DNA from: Cranoglanis bouderius
Taxonomy: Eukaryota; Chordata; Actinopteri; Siluriformes; Cranoglanididae
Reading direction: 5' to 3'
NCBI GenBank assembly: GCA_023630585.1
Contig: CM042546.1
Location: forward strand, 18,160,310-18,224,309
Length of the DNA stretch: 64,000 nucleotides
A program made the translations under genes and the position numbers. The notes under the pieces are model-generated. The model did not search any database, had not been told where the DNA came from, and was given only the letters and a program-made list of their open reading frames with translations. This document shows, piece by piece, positions 20,430-36,374 of the stretch (position 1 is its first letter; each line of letters opens with the position of its first letter).

Positions 20430-23400
20430 CATAGTCACATAGACCCTCAAAGATATGCACATATTTTTACACAGTGTGTACACTGAAAGTTTTCTATTCT
20501 ACACATACTGGCATAGGTTATTGTTTACTGTTTGACTTCTGAAATTGCAATTCTGGGTCACTTCAATTATGGGCCTTTTACACAAAAACCAGAGTAAAAT
20601 GGTTTCCAGTAAGCCTTACAGCTGAATAAAGGACATAAACTATTCATGAGAGAATTAATTCACAATTATTAAGGTAAGATATACTCAACTGACTACATGC
20701 CACATACATATATAGTTCATTCATATTGTGTGAATTTCATATCTACCATATTTCAGTTCATTTCTATTAACCACTTTATAAAATGATAGATTTGTGGATA
20801 AATGAAACAGTAAAACTTTTATTACTAATATTACTCGATTTCTAGTTAATTGAGAGTTAGCACTTGTGGTGTGTGAGTGTTTTTGTTTGTTCAGTGATAA
20901 ATGTAGTCCACAGTGAGGTGGTAATCAGAGCTAGATGCTACCAGTTGATGAGGAGGAATGAAAAGAGACACAGACATGGGGTTAAAATCTGCTGGTCAGC
21001 TTGAGAGTCTGTCAGATTAGCTTCATTCTCATAGCAACCTATTTCTACTCATTGTGGTTCCAGTTTATTTGCCCCTAAATGTTTGTCATGCTGATATTTC
21101 AAGTGGTTTCTTTAATTACAATGCAGTTCACAGTTCTATAACAGTTCCCATAAACAGTGTTCCACTTATCCAGTGTTATTGTTATAGCTAAAGCAAAAAC
21201 CTGGAAATGGCCCAATCATTGCAAAACCTTGACAAATATGATGGTGTGTCAGTTCTGCACAAAACAAAAAAAAAACTGACTGAAGTAACTGATATCATGT
21301 CTAGGTCAATATCACGGTTTATGATTAAGAATGGTTGCAGATGTTATCATTCTGAAGCCAAAGTTTTTTTTTCCACAGGTATCGTATCATACTCTCAGAC
21401 TGACTATGAGGTCCGCTCCGTCTTTTACACAATTTAAAATATTCTTTGTCTTTGATGCTATATGTTATGTACAGCACTTTGGACCAACTACTGTTGTCTT
21501 TAAATGTGCTTTAGAAATAAAATGTGACTTGACTCGAGCTCACAGGCTCGTGAGTAGGTTTGGTGAAGTGAAATGGTGGAATGGATGACCGAAGTATACA
21601 GTAGGTATCGGTATCAGTATTGGGATATTAGCTTTGGTATGTACTTGGTATCGGATCAGAAGGAAAATCAGTGGTACTGCAGATCTTTAGTTAAAACTCA
21701 GAGTGTTTATTTAATCCAGTGCTCCTAGGTGAAATAATGTGCAAAAGTATTGTGTATATATACAGAACAAAATCCACAAAAAAACCTCAGTATTTTCTCT
21801 TATTTCCAAATAATGTATTCATATTTGGTTACGTCCTTCAGAATTTTTGGAGCTGTACACTTATTGGTGTGCTGGCTGTGAGAGTCTTATTACTTCATTC
21901 ATGTGCGGGAAAGAAAGTAGTGACAGATAAATATATGCTGGTAGTGTGGGCTGAGATTGTTGTCTATGGAGACAAAAATAACAAAAATAGATTAATTTCC
22001 TTGCAAGGGAAAATGCTTGACAATCTACACACAATTTACACAAACAAACAGACAAAGACATACACATGCAATCGTATATCATTTTCAAGCCATGAGTCTA
22101 AACCATAAGTGTGTCTAATGATGGGACACTCCCTTTGTGCATACATGCATTACTAATGGCCAAGAGAGTCAGATCACTAGGAATGAACAAAACTGTCTCC
22201 ATGGCAACTGCATAAAGAGGGAGAGAGAGAAAAAGAGAAAGAGAGAGAATTGGTGAGAATTAATGTCGGTGGGATTACTCAAAAACAGAGAAAAACATAT
22301 TTGTCATATGGCAAGCCATTTTAGCATAAATTGCCACAAACTGTACAAGTCATAAATCAATTTTGAGTAGGAAAATTAAATTCCATCTAGTGAGGATAGG
22401 AATTATATATAAATTTAATTCTACTTTCGTTTATAGACCACTGAAGCATTCTCTTTGGCTCATCTCTTGTCAAGTAAGAATAGAAAAGTCTTCATCCCGT
22501 GACCGTGACTGTGCCCCAAATGGGTAATCTATAAAAGGTCAGGTCTAGTGAAACTGAAGTTCTGGATCTTCCACTTGACACAGCTGATCAAACATCTGAC
22601 TCAATTCATGCAGAGTCACCCGAGAGAATCACTGGACTTTCCCCTAATTTATCAGTTTCATTATGTGCACTCAAAGGTGCATTGCATGAGAAAAGGACAT
22701 GCAAAGTGGCTGCAAAGCCAGATACAAAAGCACTAAGATTGAAATTACTGCCTCCAGTCCAGGCACTGATGTATGTGAGGCCCTCTTAGAGATTTCTTAA
22801 AATGCTGCAGGTCTTTCTAGTGCTACATGCTGATGAAGTCCTGCATGTAAATGGGTGCAGCATGTAAAGCCAAATGTAAATGAATTAAGGTGTATAATGC
22901 TATGAAGAATAAAGTGTATAATGTTATGATGAATGTAGGTTGTATTCCTAACATGAGGCACAGTTGTTCCTGGCTTTTAATTCAATAATGCCCATAACTG
23001 CTGGCTCAATTGGAACAAAAATCCTACAGGCATCACTAACCAAGAAATAGCAGAGCAGTGAAGTGCATTTGATTACTGGGATTGTTAATGCAAATGAGAA
23101 AGCATGTTGGCTGGCTCAGATGCCATGGTCAAAAGCCTTATAAAAACTCACTGCGCCACCTGGCACTAGTATCTGGACAGATCTTTGGCACGCAGGTCTG
23201 GGAGGCACGCGGCCAAAACATTTTGAGGCAACAAGCTACCTCTAGGTGCCTTTGTCTGTAATCACTAAGAGGTTGAAATTCTGGTTCATTTGTATGGTTT
23301 CAACAAATGCACAGTCTGATCATACAGCAGCATACAGAACCGAATGAACCTGAACAGGAATAATGGAACGCAGTGCACGGCTGTGGCCTACAACGATTTG

Positions 23401-24246
23401 TTCACTTAGTGAAAAGTTGTTCATACACTATTCCCATGAAGTTGCACCAGTGCACAATTCTTTTATTGCACCATTCATATTGGTCCAATCTCTGTATCGT
23501 ATCTGTAAATACATAAACTAGTTGATTATAGTTCATTGTTGATGACCACCAAATAAAAGAGTCTGCTTCACAAAGGTGTGAGACCCATGCCCACTGGTTT
23601 TACTGACTCTAGTACAGTCCCTGATATTCAAACAGCTCCTGGACGTGTTTTTTCAAGATATTTTCTGAGCCAAAAAAAAAAAAAAAAAAAAAAAAGGAGG
23701 TGGCTTCCACCTTTCTACATTCAAAGAAGCCTACATTAATAAATTGTTGTTCCTTCTGCTATGCATATCAGATGTAATGTGAATAGTGAACAAGCAAGAC
23801 TGATTGTGACCTTAGATCTGGAAAGATGCATTTGCACATTTCAATTGCAGTGGGACACAGGCAATTGCTCTGCTTTAACATCTGCAGCGTCCCTTTCCCT
23901 TTGTGTTAGCTTTGGCACCCAGGGTTTTCACAAAGTGTATGCAAGCCACCTTAGAGCCTTTATCTGGATGGCTGCTGGGCAAACAGTACCAACAGCATGT
24001 GTTGAGCAAGACAAATTTGTGGAAGCACTAGGACCAAAATGAATCACAAAAAAAGTTGCTTCACCCCTTTGTAAACTGATAATGACAATCCCATCTGATC
24101 CTTCGTAACACAAGACAGGATGCAGAAAGGTGGGGAAAATGACCTTATTTACATCTTGAAAGAAATTTTGGCATGTTGTCAGGGGACCCCTGACAAGGGG
24201 ACCCCTGTTAAGAGATGCCTACATATTTGGTTGATGCTGTCAGATA
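20430..24246. other. Intergenic, largely unrecognised
   Basis: No gene recognised. Positions 21440-21530 (ATGTACAGCACTTTGGACCA, AATGTGCTTTAGAAATAAA) resemble a LINE 3' tail. A 23-base A tract sits at about 23673. The block 23130-23360 holds a TATAAAA and moderate GC but no coding signal. The frame 23761-24042 precedes the DIRS-like segment and could be its decayed upstream part. Confidence 0.4.
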
Positions 24247-24936
24247 GTGGACAGTAGTTTACAAGGAGGTTTTTCAGCTAATGTGGCATACCTGCAGAAG
24301 AGTGATTGTGAACAGACACACAACTCACTGTCTAGTGTGGTTCATGCTTTGGGCCAGGATGCTTTGCCACACAACTGGTTAAATCTACTGCTGCAAGTTT
24401 CCATTACTACTGTGGATGACAATGAAGCCCGTTTTACAGACGATGTAACCTGAGTGTCGATAGCCCCATTCGGGCCAAACAGATCATGGTTCCATCTGCT
24501 ATTGATATCTGGTATTGATGGGCCCTCTGTGCTCACTACCCATCAGACTAGACCAGCAGTACAAATGAATGGATCGCTGTAGCCCAGCAGATCACACACC
24601 TTGAAATTAAGGATTTAGAAATTAAGAATCTGTCATGTTTGGAAAAGGTCAGACACACGCTTGTGAGTGTGCATCTATGTGCTGGATGTATGCAGGCAAA
24701 TGGAAAGTTTTCCCATTCTTGTGCAAAACACTAGAGATTGGAGTTTTTTCAGTGTATGTAGAAGCAGTGGCAGGTTGAGGGTTTTTGCTGCTGGGAGCGA
24801 AGAGGCTAGTCAGAACATTTCTTAAAGATGCAGAATGTCTTCAGCCGTTTCGCAAAACAATAATCCCACAGAGGGACCTGAAACTGGTGCTACTTGCTAT
24901 ACAACATAAGTAATGTGGCTTTCACTTAAGACAGCT

Positions 24937-26215
24937 TTTTTTAGATACAGAAAGAGCACTTTATTCATCCCTGAGGGAAATTGTTTGTTGCCGCAGCACA
25001 ATAGACAACAAATTGCAAGGACACAGAACAAAGAAAATGCATGGAAGACACAGATTAAAGTACACATAAGGCGGTAACTAAATGAATAAACATAAAGACG
25101 ATAAGTAGAACAAGTGATAGTGCAAGTGATCATAAAATGACAGTCAGTAGAACATGTGATGGTCCGTAAGTAAGTAAGTAAATAAATAAATGAATATATG
25201 AATAAATACATAAATAAATAAATACAGTGTGGAGGAATATGGAAGTGTTGCGTTATTGCACAGTAAACACGGGGTGGATTAACTGTACGGGCTGATAGAG
25301 GTGGGTATGAAGGTTCTCCTGTACTGCAACTTGTTGCATTGTGGCTGGATCAGTCTGGAGCTGAAAGTGATTCTCTGCATAATCAGAAGTTCATGGAGGG
25401 GATGAGAGACACTGAGTTATATGATTATCTGAGTTATATGGTTTGATGAGAATGAGCAGAGGACAAGCATGGCCTGGGAACTTTTCCACAAAAGCCTTTA
25501 GAGTTTACACAGAATGGTACAAAAACCCAAAAACATCCAGCAAGTGGCAGTTCTGTGGGCAGAAATGTCTTGTTGTTGAGAGAGATCAGAGGAGAATGGC
25601 CAGGTTCACCAAAACTGGACAGTTGAAGATTGGAAAAACATTACTTGATCTTTTTCCAATCTTCAACTGCCCTGTTTTTTCTGTGAGCCTGTGCCGCTTC
25701 ACTTGTTTTCATACAACCAACCAATCTTAAAAAATGAATAACTGAAAAACCCAGGGGTGCACAATATTCCTTTACCGATGGATGAAGTGCAAGTCTGTGT
25801 GAATGCCTTTCGCGCTACTCTATGAGGAGGAAACTATGATGGTTTGGATAGTGTTGGTTTATCTTCCCAATACACACACAACGATCAATTAAGGCAATTC
25901 AGGAACATTCAATCAGGTTAGATGATTCTTAGCACACGCTTAGCACAACTTTAGTGTATTTGCCTATACCACTCAGTCAGGTTACATGTGTAAACTTGAG
26001 AGATTGCTGTGTGGAAAATTTCCAGGATATGGGCAGTTTCTGAAAGGCTCAAACCAGCCTGTCTGACACCTTATCATGGGATAAGTAGCAGTTTATTCAG
26101 CTTCCTTAAAAAGTAAAGTCTCCTCTGTCTCTTCTTGTAGACTGCTGCTATGTTACGTTTCCAATCCAGTCCGCTGTCTAGGTCCACCCTGAGGTAACTT
26201 TGCTGACCATAACTA
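24937..26215 (-). mobile_element. LINE fragment inside the DIRS element, itself interrupted
   Basis: GCACTTTATTCATCCCTGAG followed by GGAAATTG is the reverse complement of a common fish non-LTR 3' end. Minus-strand LINE-like text continues to about 25440 (CTGGATCAGTCTGGAGCTGA). After the Tc1 derivative it seems to resume at 26090-26215 (TTATTCAGCTTCCTTAAAAA, AGTCTCCTCTGTCTCTTCTT, CTAGGTCCACCCTGAGGTAA), as in the 5'-ward part of such elements. No catalytic domain is visible. Confidence 0.5.
25443..25745 (+). mobile_element. Internally deleted Tc1 derivative
   Basis: The open frame 25443-25730 carries KAFRVYTEWYKNPKTSSKW, QFCGQKCLVVERDQRRMAR and then FTKTGQLKIGKT, the N-terminal region of the same transposase family as 8885-9110, 41480-41968 and 43421-43870. 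A short inverted repeat, CAGTTGAAGATTGGAAAAA versus TTTTTCCAATCTTCAACTG, ends the block. A further piece (AGTTTCTGAAAGGCTCAAAC) is near 26037. There is no catalytic domain. Confidence 0.65.
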
Positions 26216-26535
26216 CACCCATATGATTGGTCAGCACACAGTGCATTTGGGGGCCAGATGTGTCATGCTGTGGATGACCCAGCATTCCAACCAAAGATAC
26301 TGATGCCACACTCTATTAATAAACGCATCAACCTATAGGCTCTTGTATGTGAGAATGTGCCCAGGCCAGCCCTGTATCCAGTTAGGGCTCTCAAGCGTTA
26401 TGTCGAAGAGTCTGCCAGCTGGCAGGTCACAGACTAACTGTTTGTGTGCTTTGAAGAGCACCTAAAGGGTCTCTGCTGTTGAAAGACTGGTTAGCCCATT
26501 GGATAAAAGAATTGAATGAGCAAGCATACTTGAAT

Positions 26536-27229
26536 ACACTTCAAGACTTCTTTCATTAAATGGCATTCGATGCATGTTATGGTTACCTCCTGGGCAACGC
26601 TAAGAGGAATGTAACTTGATGAAGTGATTCTGACACTTAGTAGGAAGCTGATAGTTCTTCTTATCCTCAATAAACAACGGTATTAGTACCATGAGCAATT
26701 TTTATCCTCAATAGAGAACAAAATAAGATTTTTAGCAATTTTTAAAAAATCCCCAATAGCATAAAGAACAGTATCAACACTTTAAGTGATTCTCAGCCTC
26801 AATAAAGTACGGTGTTACTCATGAGTGCTGTGTATTATAGTCTGGCAAGGTGTGCTGTCAGAACTCTTGAGACAACTTTGATATATGGCCTCCCAAAGTT
26901 CTGAAGCAACCACCACCCCATGGGCATCAAATCTGATTTTATTCATAATTGAATTATCTCAGCCTTACAAGGTTAATGTAACTGATTCCAAACAATATAT
27001 TTTTGTTAAAATGTATTTCCCTCTCCATGTTATTAATGTGTCTTTTACATAATTAATTTACAACAAGGATGTAGTGGAGTAACTTAATATGTTTATAGTA
27101 GGCTACTGAGAGTGGTCATAAAACTCTTTCATTTGACATGTTAATTACATTATACTGTATCATACTCTGTATTTACCAGTATGTTTTAACTGTATGCTAT
27201 TAATGTGAAGTGATGTTGCAGATATATGA
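26536..27229. other. No recognised feature
   Basis: AT-rich sequence with loosely repeated CCTCAATAAA-like phrases at 26650-26815. No coding signal. Confidence 0.4.
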
Positions 27230-27560
27230 ATTTAGAGCAAAAATTATGTTCCATCAGGACAATGAGCTAAAGCACAGGGCAAAACCTCCAAAGGAAATGG
27301 CTTGAAAAAAAGGAGGTTTGTGTTTTGGAATGGCCAAAGAGTCAAAGCCTAGACTTAAATCCAATTGAAAATCTGTGACATGACCTGAAAATTACTGACC
27401 ACCACCATTCTCCATCTAATTTGGCAGAGTTGGAGAAAATTTGCATGAGGAATTAAAGAAAATGCCAATTGGAAAATATGCAAAGCTTGTAGAAACAGAT
27501 CTGAAACAGAGGCGGTGAATATTTATCCATTAAGCACTTTTTAGATTTTTTTTTACATTT
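27230..27560 (+). mobile_element. Tc1 transposase C-terminal relic
   Basis: The plus-strand translation, with stops, reads KWLEKKEVCVLEWPKSQS, LDLNPIENL and LAELEKICMRN, the DxE-side half of Tc1 transposase. The catalytic-Asp block appears as RTMS-STGQN in place of DNDPKHT, so it is dead. Confidence 0.8.
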
Positions 27561-27593
27561 TCAAATTTTCAAATAATTCTGAGAAGATACAAT

Positions 27594-27835
27594 ACAGTCC
27601 CCTCCAAAAGTATTGGAATGGCAAGCTTTTGTTTTTGCTGTACACTGAAGACGTTTGGGTTTGAGATCAAAAGATGAATATGAGACGACAGATCAGAAGT
27701 TCTGCTTTCATATCCTTTCAAGTGGGCTACTAAACAGTGTGGTGTTTAAAAAGAGGTGGGTTTGGCTAATGGTTGGTGCAGAATGTGGCATACAAAGCAT
27801 TTGAGTGAATGTTTGATACTTTGCTGTGCATCGTT
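27594..27835 (+). mobile_element. Tc1-like terminal segment
   Basis: ACAGTCCCCTCCAAAAGTAT, then TTGTTTTTGCTGTACACTGA and ATGAATATGAGACGACAGAT, look like the terminal repeat region of another fish Tc1 family. Only one end is present. Confidence 0.6.
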
Positions 27836-29139
27836 TGCTTGTGACAGAACATTGCTATTCATTTATTTATTATTAAATTTATTTATTTATTTATTAGTAT
27901 TTAGAAGGTGCTGCAAATAATTTTTTGAAATTGAAAAAGGTTTATGTGAAACTTTTTTTTTTTTTCTGTGAGACTGGGTTGCAAAGACGAGTAAATTTAA
28001 TTTAATCAAAGAAAATTTATTCTAAGAAAGTCAATATTTTACTGCTTTGAAATATTAGTTGGATACCATTCTGTTCAGCATCTAGTTATAAAAATAATTT
28101 TTAAAACTTACAGAATCAGTAATGTAAAGTTTGGCTTTGTGCCAGCCACATTGTGTCGGGAATTGGTAAAGGAGGGATGCAAGTGCTGATAATTTATTGT
28201 GTAAAGCACAAGCAGTGTCTGAAGTGTATCAGGGAGACGGAGTGAAGCCCATGGCGAGGCCGTGAGCCGTAATGGCTTCCTCCGTGGGGCAGAGGGATAG
28301 AGGGACGTCCTCAGTGGGGCAGGGAGGGTGGGTTATGGTCCCGGCCTGGTCGAGAGGCCCCTCCTTAAATTTTTTTTGTTTTTTAAAGATAACATTACAT
28401 TTTATTTAAAACTGCTGTTGCAATAAATTACATCATTCATAAATAGTATACTATAAAAACAAATACTGTATATTGTACATTATATACTCTATAGTTAGTA
28501 GTGAACGGTTAGCTACAAATGATGTTTAGCTTTATGTTAGCTACCAACAAAAAAAAAACAACAAAACACTAATTTCACGACCATGTACTAAGAAGCATAT
28601 GTTTGTTGAAGTGGGAAGACATGATTTGTGAACATCCACAAAACTGTTAGAGAAAGGACTTTCAAGACTGTACTTGAAGTAATGAAAATACATTTTTTTT
28701 TCTCACATCAGCACTAAAACAGGATGCAGGGGGGTGAACAGGCATGCAAATTTATGGACCAAAATAGGTCAAAAATTCCATTAAGCTGGCAAATTCACAT
28801 CCCCTTTTGTGCAATCTGAACCATGTCAGCACAGCACATTCATTTATGACCACAAAAATACAAATAGAGAACATATGTAAAACAACTGGCTTACATCAAA
28901 CAGCAGGTTAAATAGCTAAACAAACATGTATGTTATAATTAAAATGAAGCAAATAAAAAGACTAGCAGACCATCTTTACAAACACAAATGGTTAACATTT
29001 AAGTGCAAAATTCTTTATGTACTTTCATTCATTTTAATCAGATCCCAGCCTGTTGGTCACCAGCTCAAATTTATGTTCAAAATGAATTCAATTCCCATCT
29101 ATTACAGAAGTGAAGATCTCTCCTTATTTTATTTATAAT
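27836..29139. other. Intergenic, with a GC-rich block
   Basis: Mostly AT-rich. Positions 28140-28370 are locally GC- and CpG-rich (GGCGAGGCCGTGAGCCGTAA and two GTGGGGCAG repeats) and differ from their surroundings. No coding potential or named repeat was recognised. Confidence 0.4.
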
Positions 29140-29830
29140 ATATAGGATACATTAGACAGCAAGTGAACAGTCAGTTCTCGAAGTTGATGTGTTGGAACAA
29201 GGAAAAATGGGCGAGTGTAAGGACCTGAGTGACTTTGACAAGGGCAAATTGTGATGACTAGATGACTAGGCCAGAGCATCTCCAAAACAGCAGGTCTTGT
29301 GGGGTGTTCCCGGTATGCAGTGGTTAGTACCTACCAAAAGGGGTCCAAGGAAGGACAACCGGTGAACCGGCGACAGGGTCATGGGCTCCCAAAGCTCACT
29401 GATGCACGTGGGGAGCGAAGGCGAGTCCGTCTGGTCCGATCCCACAGAAGAGCTACTGTAGCACAAACTGCTGAAAAAGTTAATGCTGGCTCTGTTAGAA
29501 AGGAGTCAGAACACACAGAGCATCACAGCTTGCTGCGTATGGAGTTGCGTAGCTGCAGACCGGTCAGAGAGCCCATGCTGACCCCTGTACACCTCTGAAC
29601 AGTATTCCCTAATGGCAGTGACCTCTGTCAGCAGGATAATGTGCCCTGCCACACTGCAAAAATTGTTCTGGAATGGCTTGAGGAACATGACAAATAGTTC
29701 AAGGTGTTGACTCGGCCTACAAATTCCTCAGATCTCAATCTGATCGAGCATCTGCGGGATGTTCTGGACAAAGAAGTCCGATCCATGGAGGCCCCACCTC
29801 ACAATTTACAGGACTTAAAGGATCTGCTGC
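29140..29830 (+). mobile_element. Internally deleted Tc1-like element
   Basis: Plus-strand transposase pieces. The N-terminal half (about 29200-29600) is open at 29299-29598 with RRQGHGLPKLTDARGERRR and RSHRRATVAQTAEKVNAGS. The frame passes through LTPVHL and then the DNA jumps at about 29600 to AGTATTCCCTAATGGCAGTG, with CAGGATAATGTGCCCTGCCA (Q-D-N-x-P-C-H block) and a LIEHLRDVLDKE-like end (29740-29790). Compared with the usual element, several hundred bases carrying the first catalytic Asp are missing. Outer ends were not resolved. Confidence 0.8.
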
Positions 29831-30236
29831 TTTCTTTTCAGATTAATTTGGGTCTTCATATAAATCTTTGTGCTTGAAATCACACTAATACATTATTTTT
29901 TAATAAATAAACACCTGATGTGGTAAATTGAACCAGCCTAAGCATGGCTTAAATCTTTTTTTTTTTTTTTTTTTTTAATGTTTGTGAAAGGGCTATTGAC
30001 CTTGTCCTCACATCATTGAAAGTCTTCCTTATCATGCAATACCCGGCCCACACTTTCTTAAAAACATGGCAAAATAAAAGTCTTTTGTTGTCCATTTAAG
30101 GGATTCATGGATAAAAGATTTTTAGTGAGTTGAATCATTATTCTGTCCTATTCAGCAATATTTAGGAATGTTTTAAACTTAAAATCATACCAAACTATTT
30201 TATTTCACATTTTATTTGACTAAATTAGCCGTTTTA
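29831..30236. other. No recognised feature
   Basis: AT-rich, with a T tract at about 29956. Confidence 0.4.
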
Positions 30237-30440
30237 ATTATAATCTGGAAAAATATTGGACTTGGACACAAAAAATGTATATCACTGAACCTAAATATAA
30301 TATATACAGTACATCTAAAATATTGGAAAATGCTGATATAGAAAACATAATTTTGCTTTAGGTTTTGGGAGGCAAACATTTTATTTGGTGCACTGAAAAT
30401 GTATTCACATAAAGGGCATATTGTAGATTAATGTCACATG

Positions 30441-30512
<72 letters not shown>

Positions 30513-30634
30513 TATAATCTGGAAAAATATTGGACTTGGACACAAAAAATGTATATCACTGAACCTAAATATAATATATACAGTACATCTAAAATATTGG
30601 AAAATGCTGATATAGAAAACATAATTTTGCTTTA
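30237..30634. repeat. Perfect 124 bp direct repeat around a (TA)n tract
   Basis: Positions 30237-30360 and 30511-30634 are identical by eye over 124 bp. They are separated by 150 bp ending in a (TA)n tract (about 30441-30507). The lack of divergence implies a very recent duplication or an assembly artefact at the TA repeat. Confidence 0.9.
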
Positions 30635-30839
30635 CTATCAAGCCTGAACACTAGATGGCATCAGACTGTGCCTGTATGTAGACAGTTTGTTGCTGTTAAG
30701 ATGTGTACGTGTGTGTGGGATTTTTGTTTGTTTGTTGTTGTTTTTTTGTTTTGGTTTTTTGTGGCATTTTTTCTTAATGCAGGTCCCATTAAATAAAACA
30801 CTAACCCACTACATGGGATACCCACTAATGTTTTAAAAT

Positions 30840-30963
30840 TCATTTGGCAGATAATTTTATCCAAAGCGACTTACAATTGAGCCGAGCAGATGAGGGTTAA
30901 GGGGCTTAGCAGCATGACGATGGCAGGATCGAAACTCATAGCATTCTAATCAGTAGTCCCTAA
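30840..30963 (-). repeat. SINE with L2-type tail, minus strand
   Basis: On the minus strand: GGACTACTGATTAGAATGC, then a B box-like GAGTTTCGATCCTGCC, then CCCTTAACCCTCATCTGCTC, and the tail AAGTCGCTTTGGATAAAA. This matches the order of the SINE at 58914-59098 but lacks the first part of the head. Confidence 0.65.
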
Positions 30964-31072
30964 CCTTTAACTCTAACTCTAACCCTAATCCTAACCTCTA
31001 ACCCTAATCCTAACCCCTAACCCTAATCTCTAACCCCTAACCCAGACCCTAACCCAGAACTGCTGAGGCACC
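30957..31072. repeat. Interstitial telomere-like repeat (CCCTAA-type)
   Basis: Degenerate CTAACCCTAAT-type units, for example CTAACCCTAATCCTAACC and ACCCCTAACCCTAATCTC. They are related to the vertebrate telomere hexamer CCCTAA, with extra bases in many units. They abut the SINE above. Confidence 0.75.
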
Positions 31073-31702
31073 ACTGGCCATCATTAATGCTTTTATCTGA
31101 TTCAAGTTGGGGATTATTTCAATATTGTAAACTCCCTACAGATCTCCCAGAATTATTCACGTGTAGATTGATTACTTGATTTTCACCCATACTGACTTAG
31201 TTTGAAGTCTGGTGGGGTAACGTTTGACATCTAATTAGAAATAGAAATTAGAAATAATAAAAAAAAAAAAACTTATTTGCCCAACATTAACGCTCTTCAT
31301 AATGTTACATAAAATTTCCTGTTTATTAGCAACACAGCACCCTTTTGGTAATTGTAATTAATTTTATGTGTCTTCACTTCATTATTTGTCTGCAGTCTAA
31401 AATAATGCAGTAAAGGAAAAAAATGTGCTTGCAGAAGTGCAGTGCAAAACAGGAACAGCGTTCGAGTGTAGGCGAGAGGGAAAAGAGAGAGGAAATACGT
31501 AAGAAGGGGCGTTGCCTTTCTGAGTAAATCATACAATCATATGGTTTGGACTGTACAGAGAATCAGTTAGAGACAGAAGAACTAAAGGCACATGTATACA
31601 GTGAATCTGATGTATTTGAAACAGTACAACACTTTGATGTCTTGTAGATGTTTCAGACAGTTTTTTTGTGAACTTGTATCTTGATATGATACCAACACAA
31701 CC
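31073..31702 (+). promoter_or_regulatory. Upstream region of il10ra
   Basis: 630 bp upstream of the il10ra ATG that should contain the promoter and 5' UTR. I see no clear TATA box or CpG island, and the transcription start could not be placed. The ATG at 31703 (context ACAACCATGG) is a good Kozak match and opens a signal peptide. Confidence 0.35.
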
Positions 31703-36102
<4,400 letters not shown>

Positions 36103-36353
36103 ACTGCTTGCTGGTGACCTTGAAAAGAGAACAAATGTGACTGGAAATATGGCCTTTAACTTTCCGCTGGAACCTCGGGGTACTGTGAGAAATGGACTAA
36201 TCTTATTTTCTTGCATATTTTTCACATAAACCTTGTTCACTGCATAAATTGTAATTGTAGATCATTAAGATTCTCATCATCTTTTCATTGGTGATGCAAA
36301 TATATTATATCTTAAAGCTGATTTGGACAGATGGGGGAATGTTATTCCTACAA

Positions 36354-36374
36354 AATAAAAAAAGGCAAAATAAA
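36354..36374 (+). terminator. il10ra polyadenylation signals
   Basis: Two AATAAA hexamers (36354-36359 and 36369-36374) lie about 250-270 bp after the il10ra stop. They are the first such signals downstream. Confidence 0.6.

Larger units (their letters stand above)
24247..26535 (+). mobile_element. DIRS-type (tyrosine recombinase) retroelement, split by nested insertions
   Basis: Plus-strand decayed DIRS-like sequence. VHALGQDALPHNW (about 24340-24380) resembles the RNase H to recombinase linker block. At 24688-24900 come YAGKWKVF, an IPQRDLKLVLLAI-like block and VRTFLKDAECLQP, matching the N-terminal part of DIRS tyrosine recombinases. The C-terminal part resumes only at about 26375-26520, with VRALKRYVEESASWQVTD, then LFVCFEEHLKGL. 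Between them lie a minus-strand LINE piece (24937-25440 and 26090-26215) and, inside that, a Tc1 derivative (25443-26075). Stops are present, so the element is inactive. Confidence 0.65.

Noticed and set aside
29299..29598. 99-codon frame as a host DNA-binding protein
   Set aside because: Its sequence and context are those of a Tc1-type transposase N-terminus in an internally deleted element.
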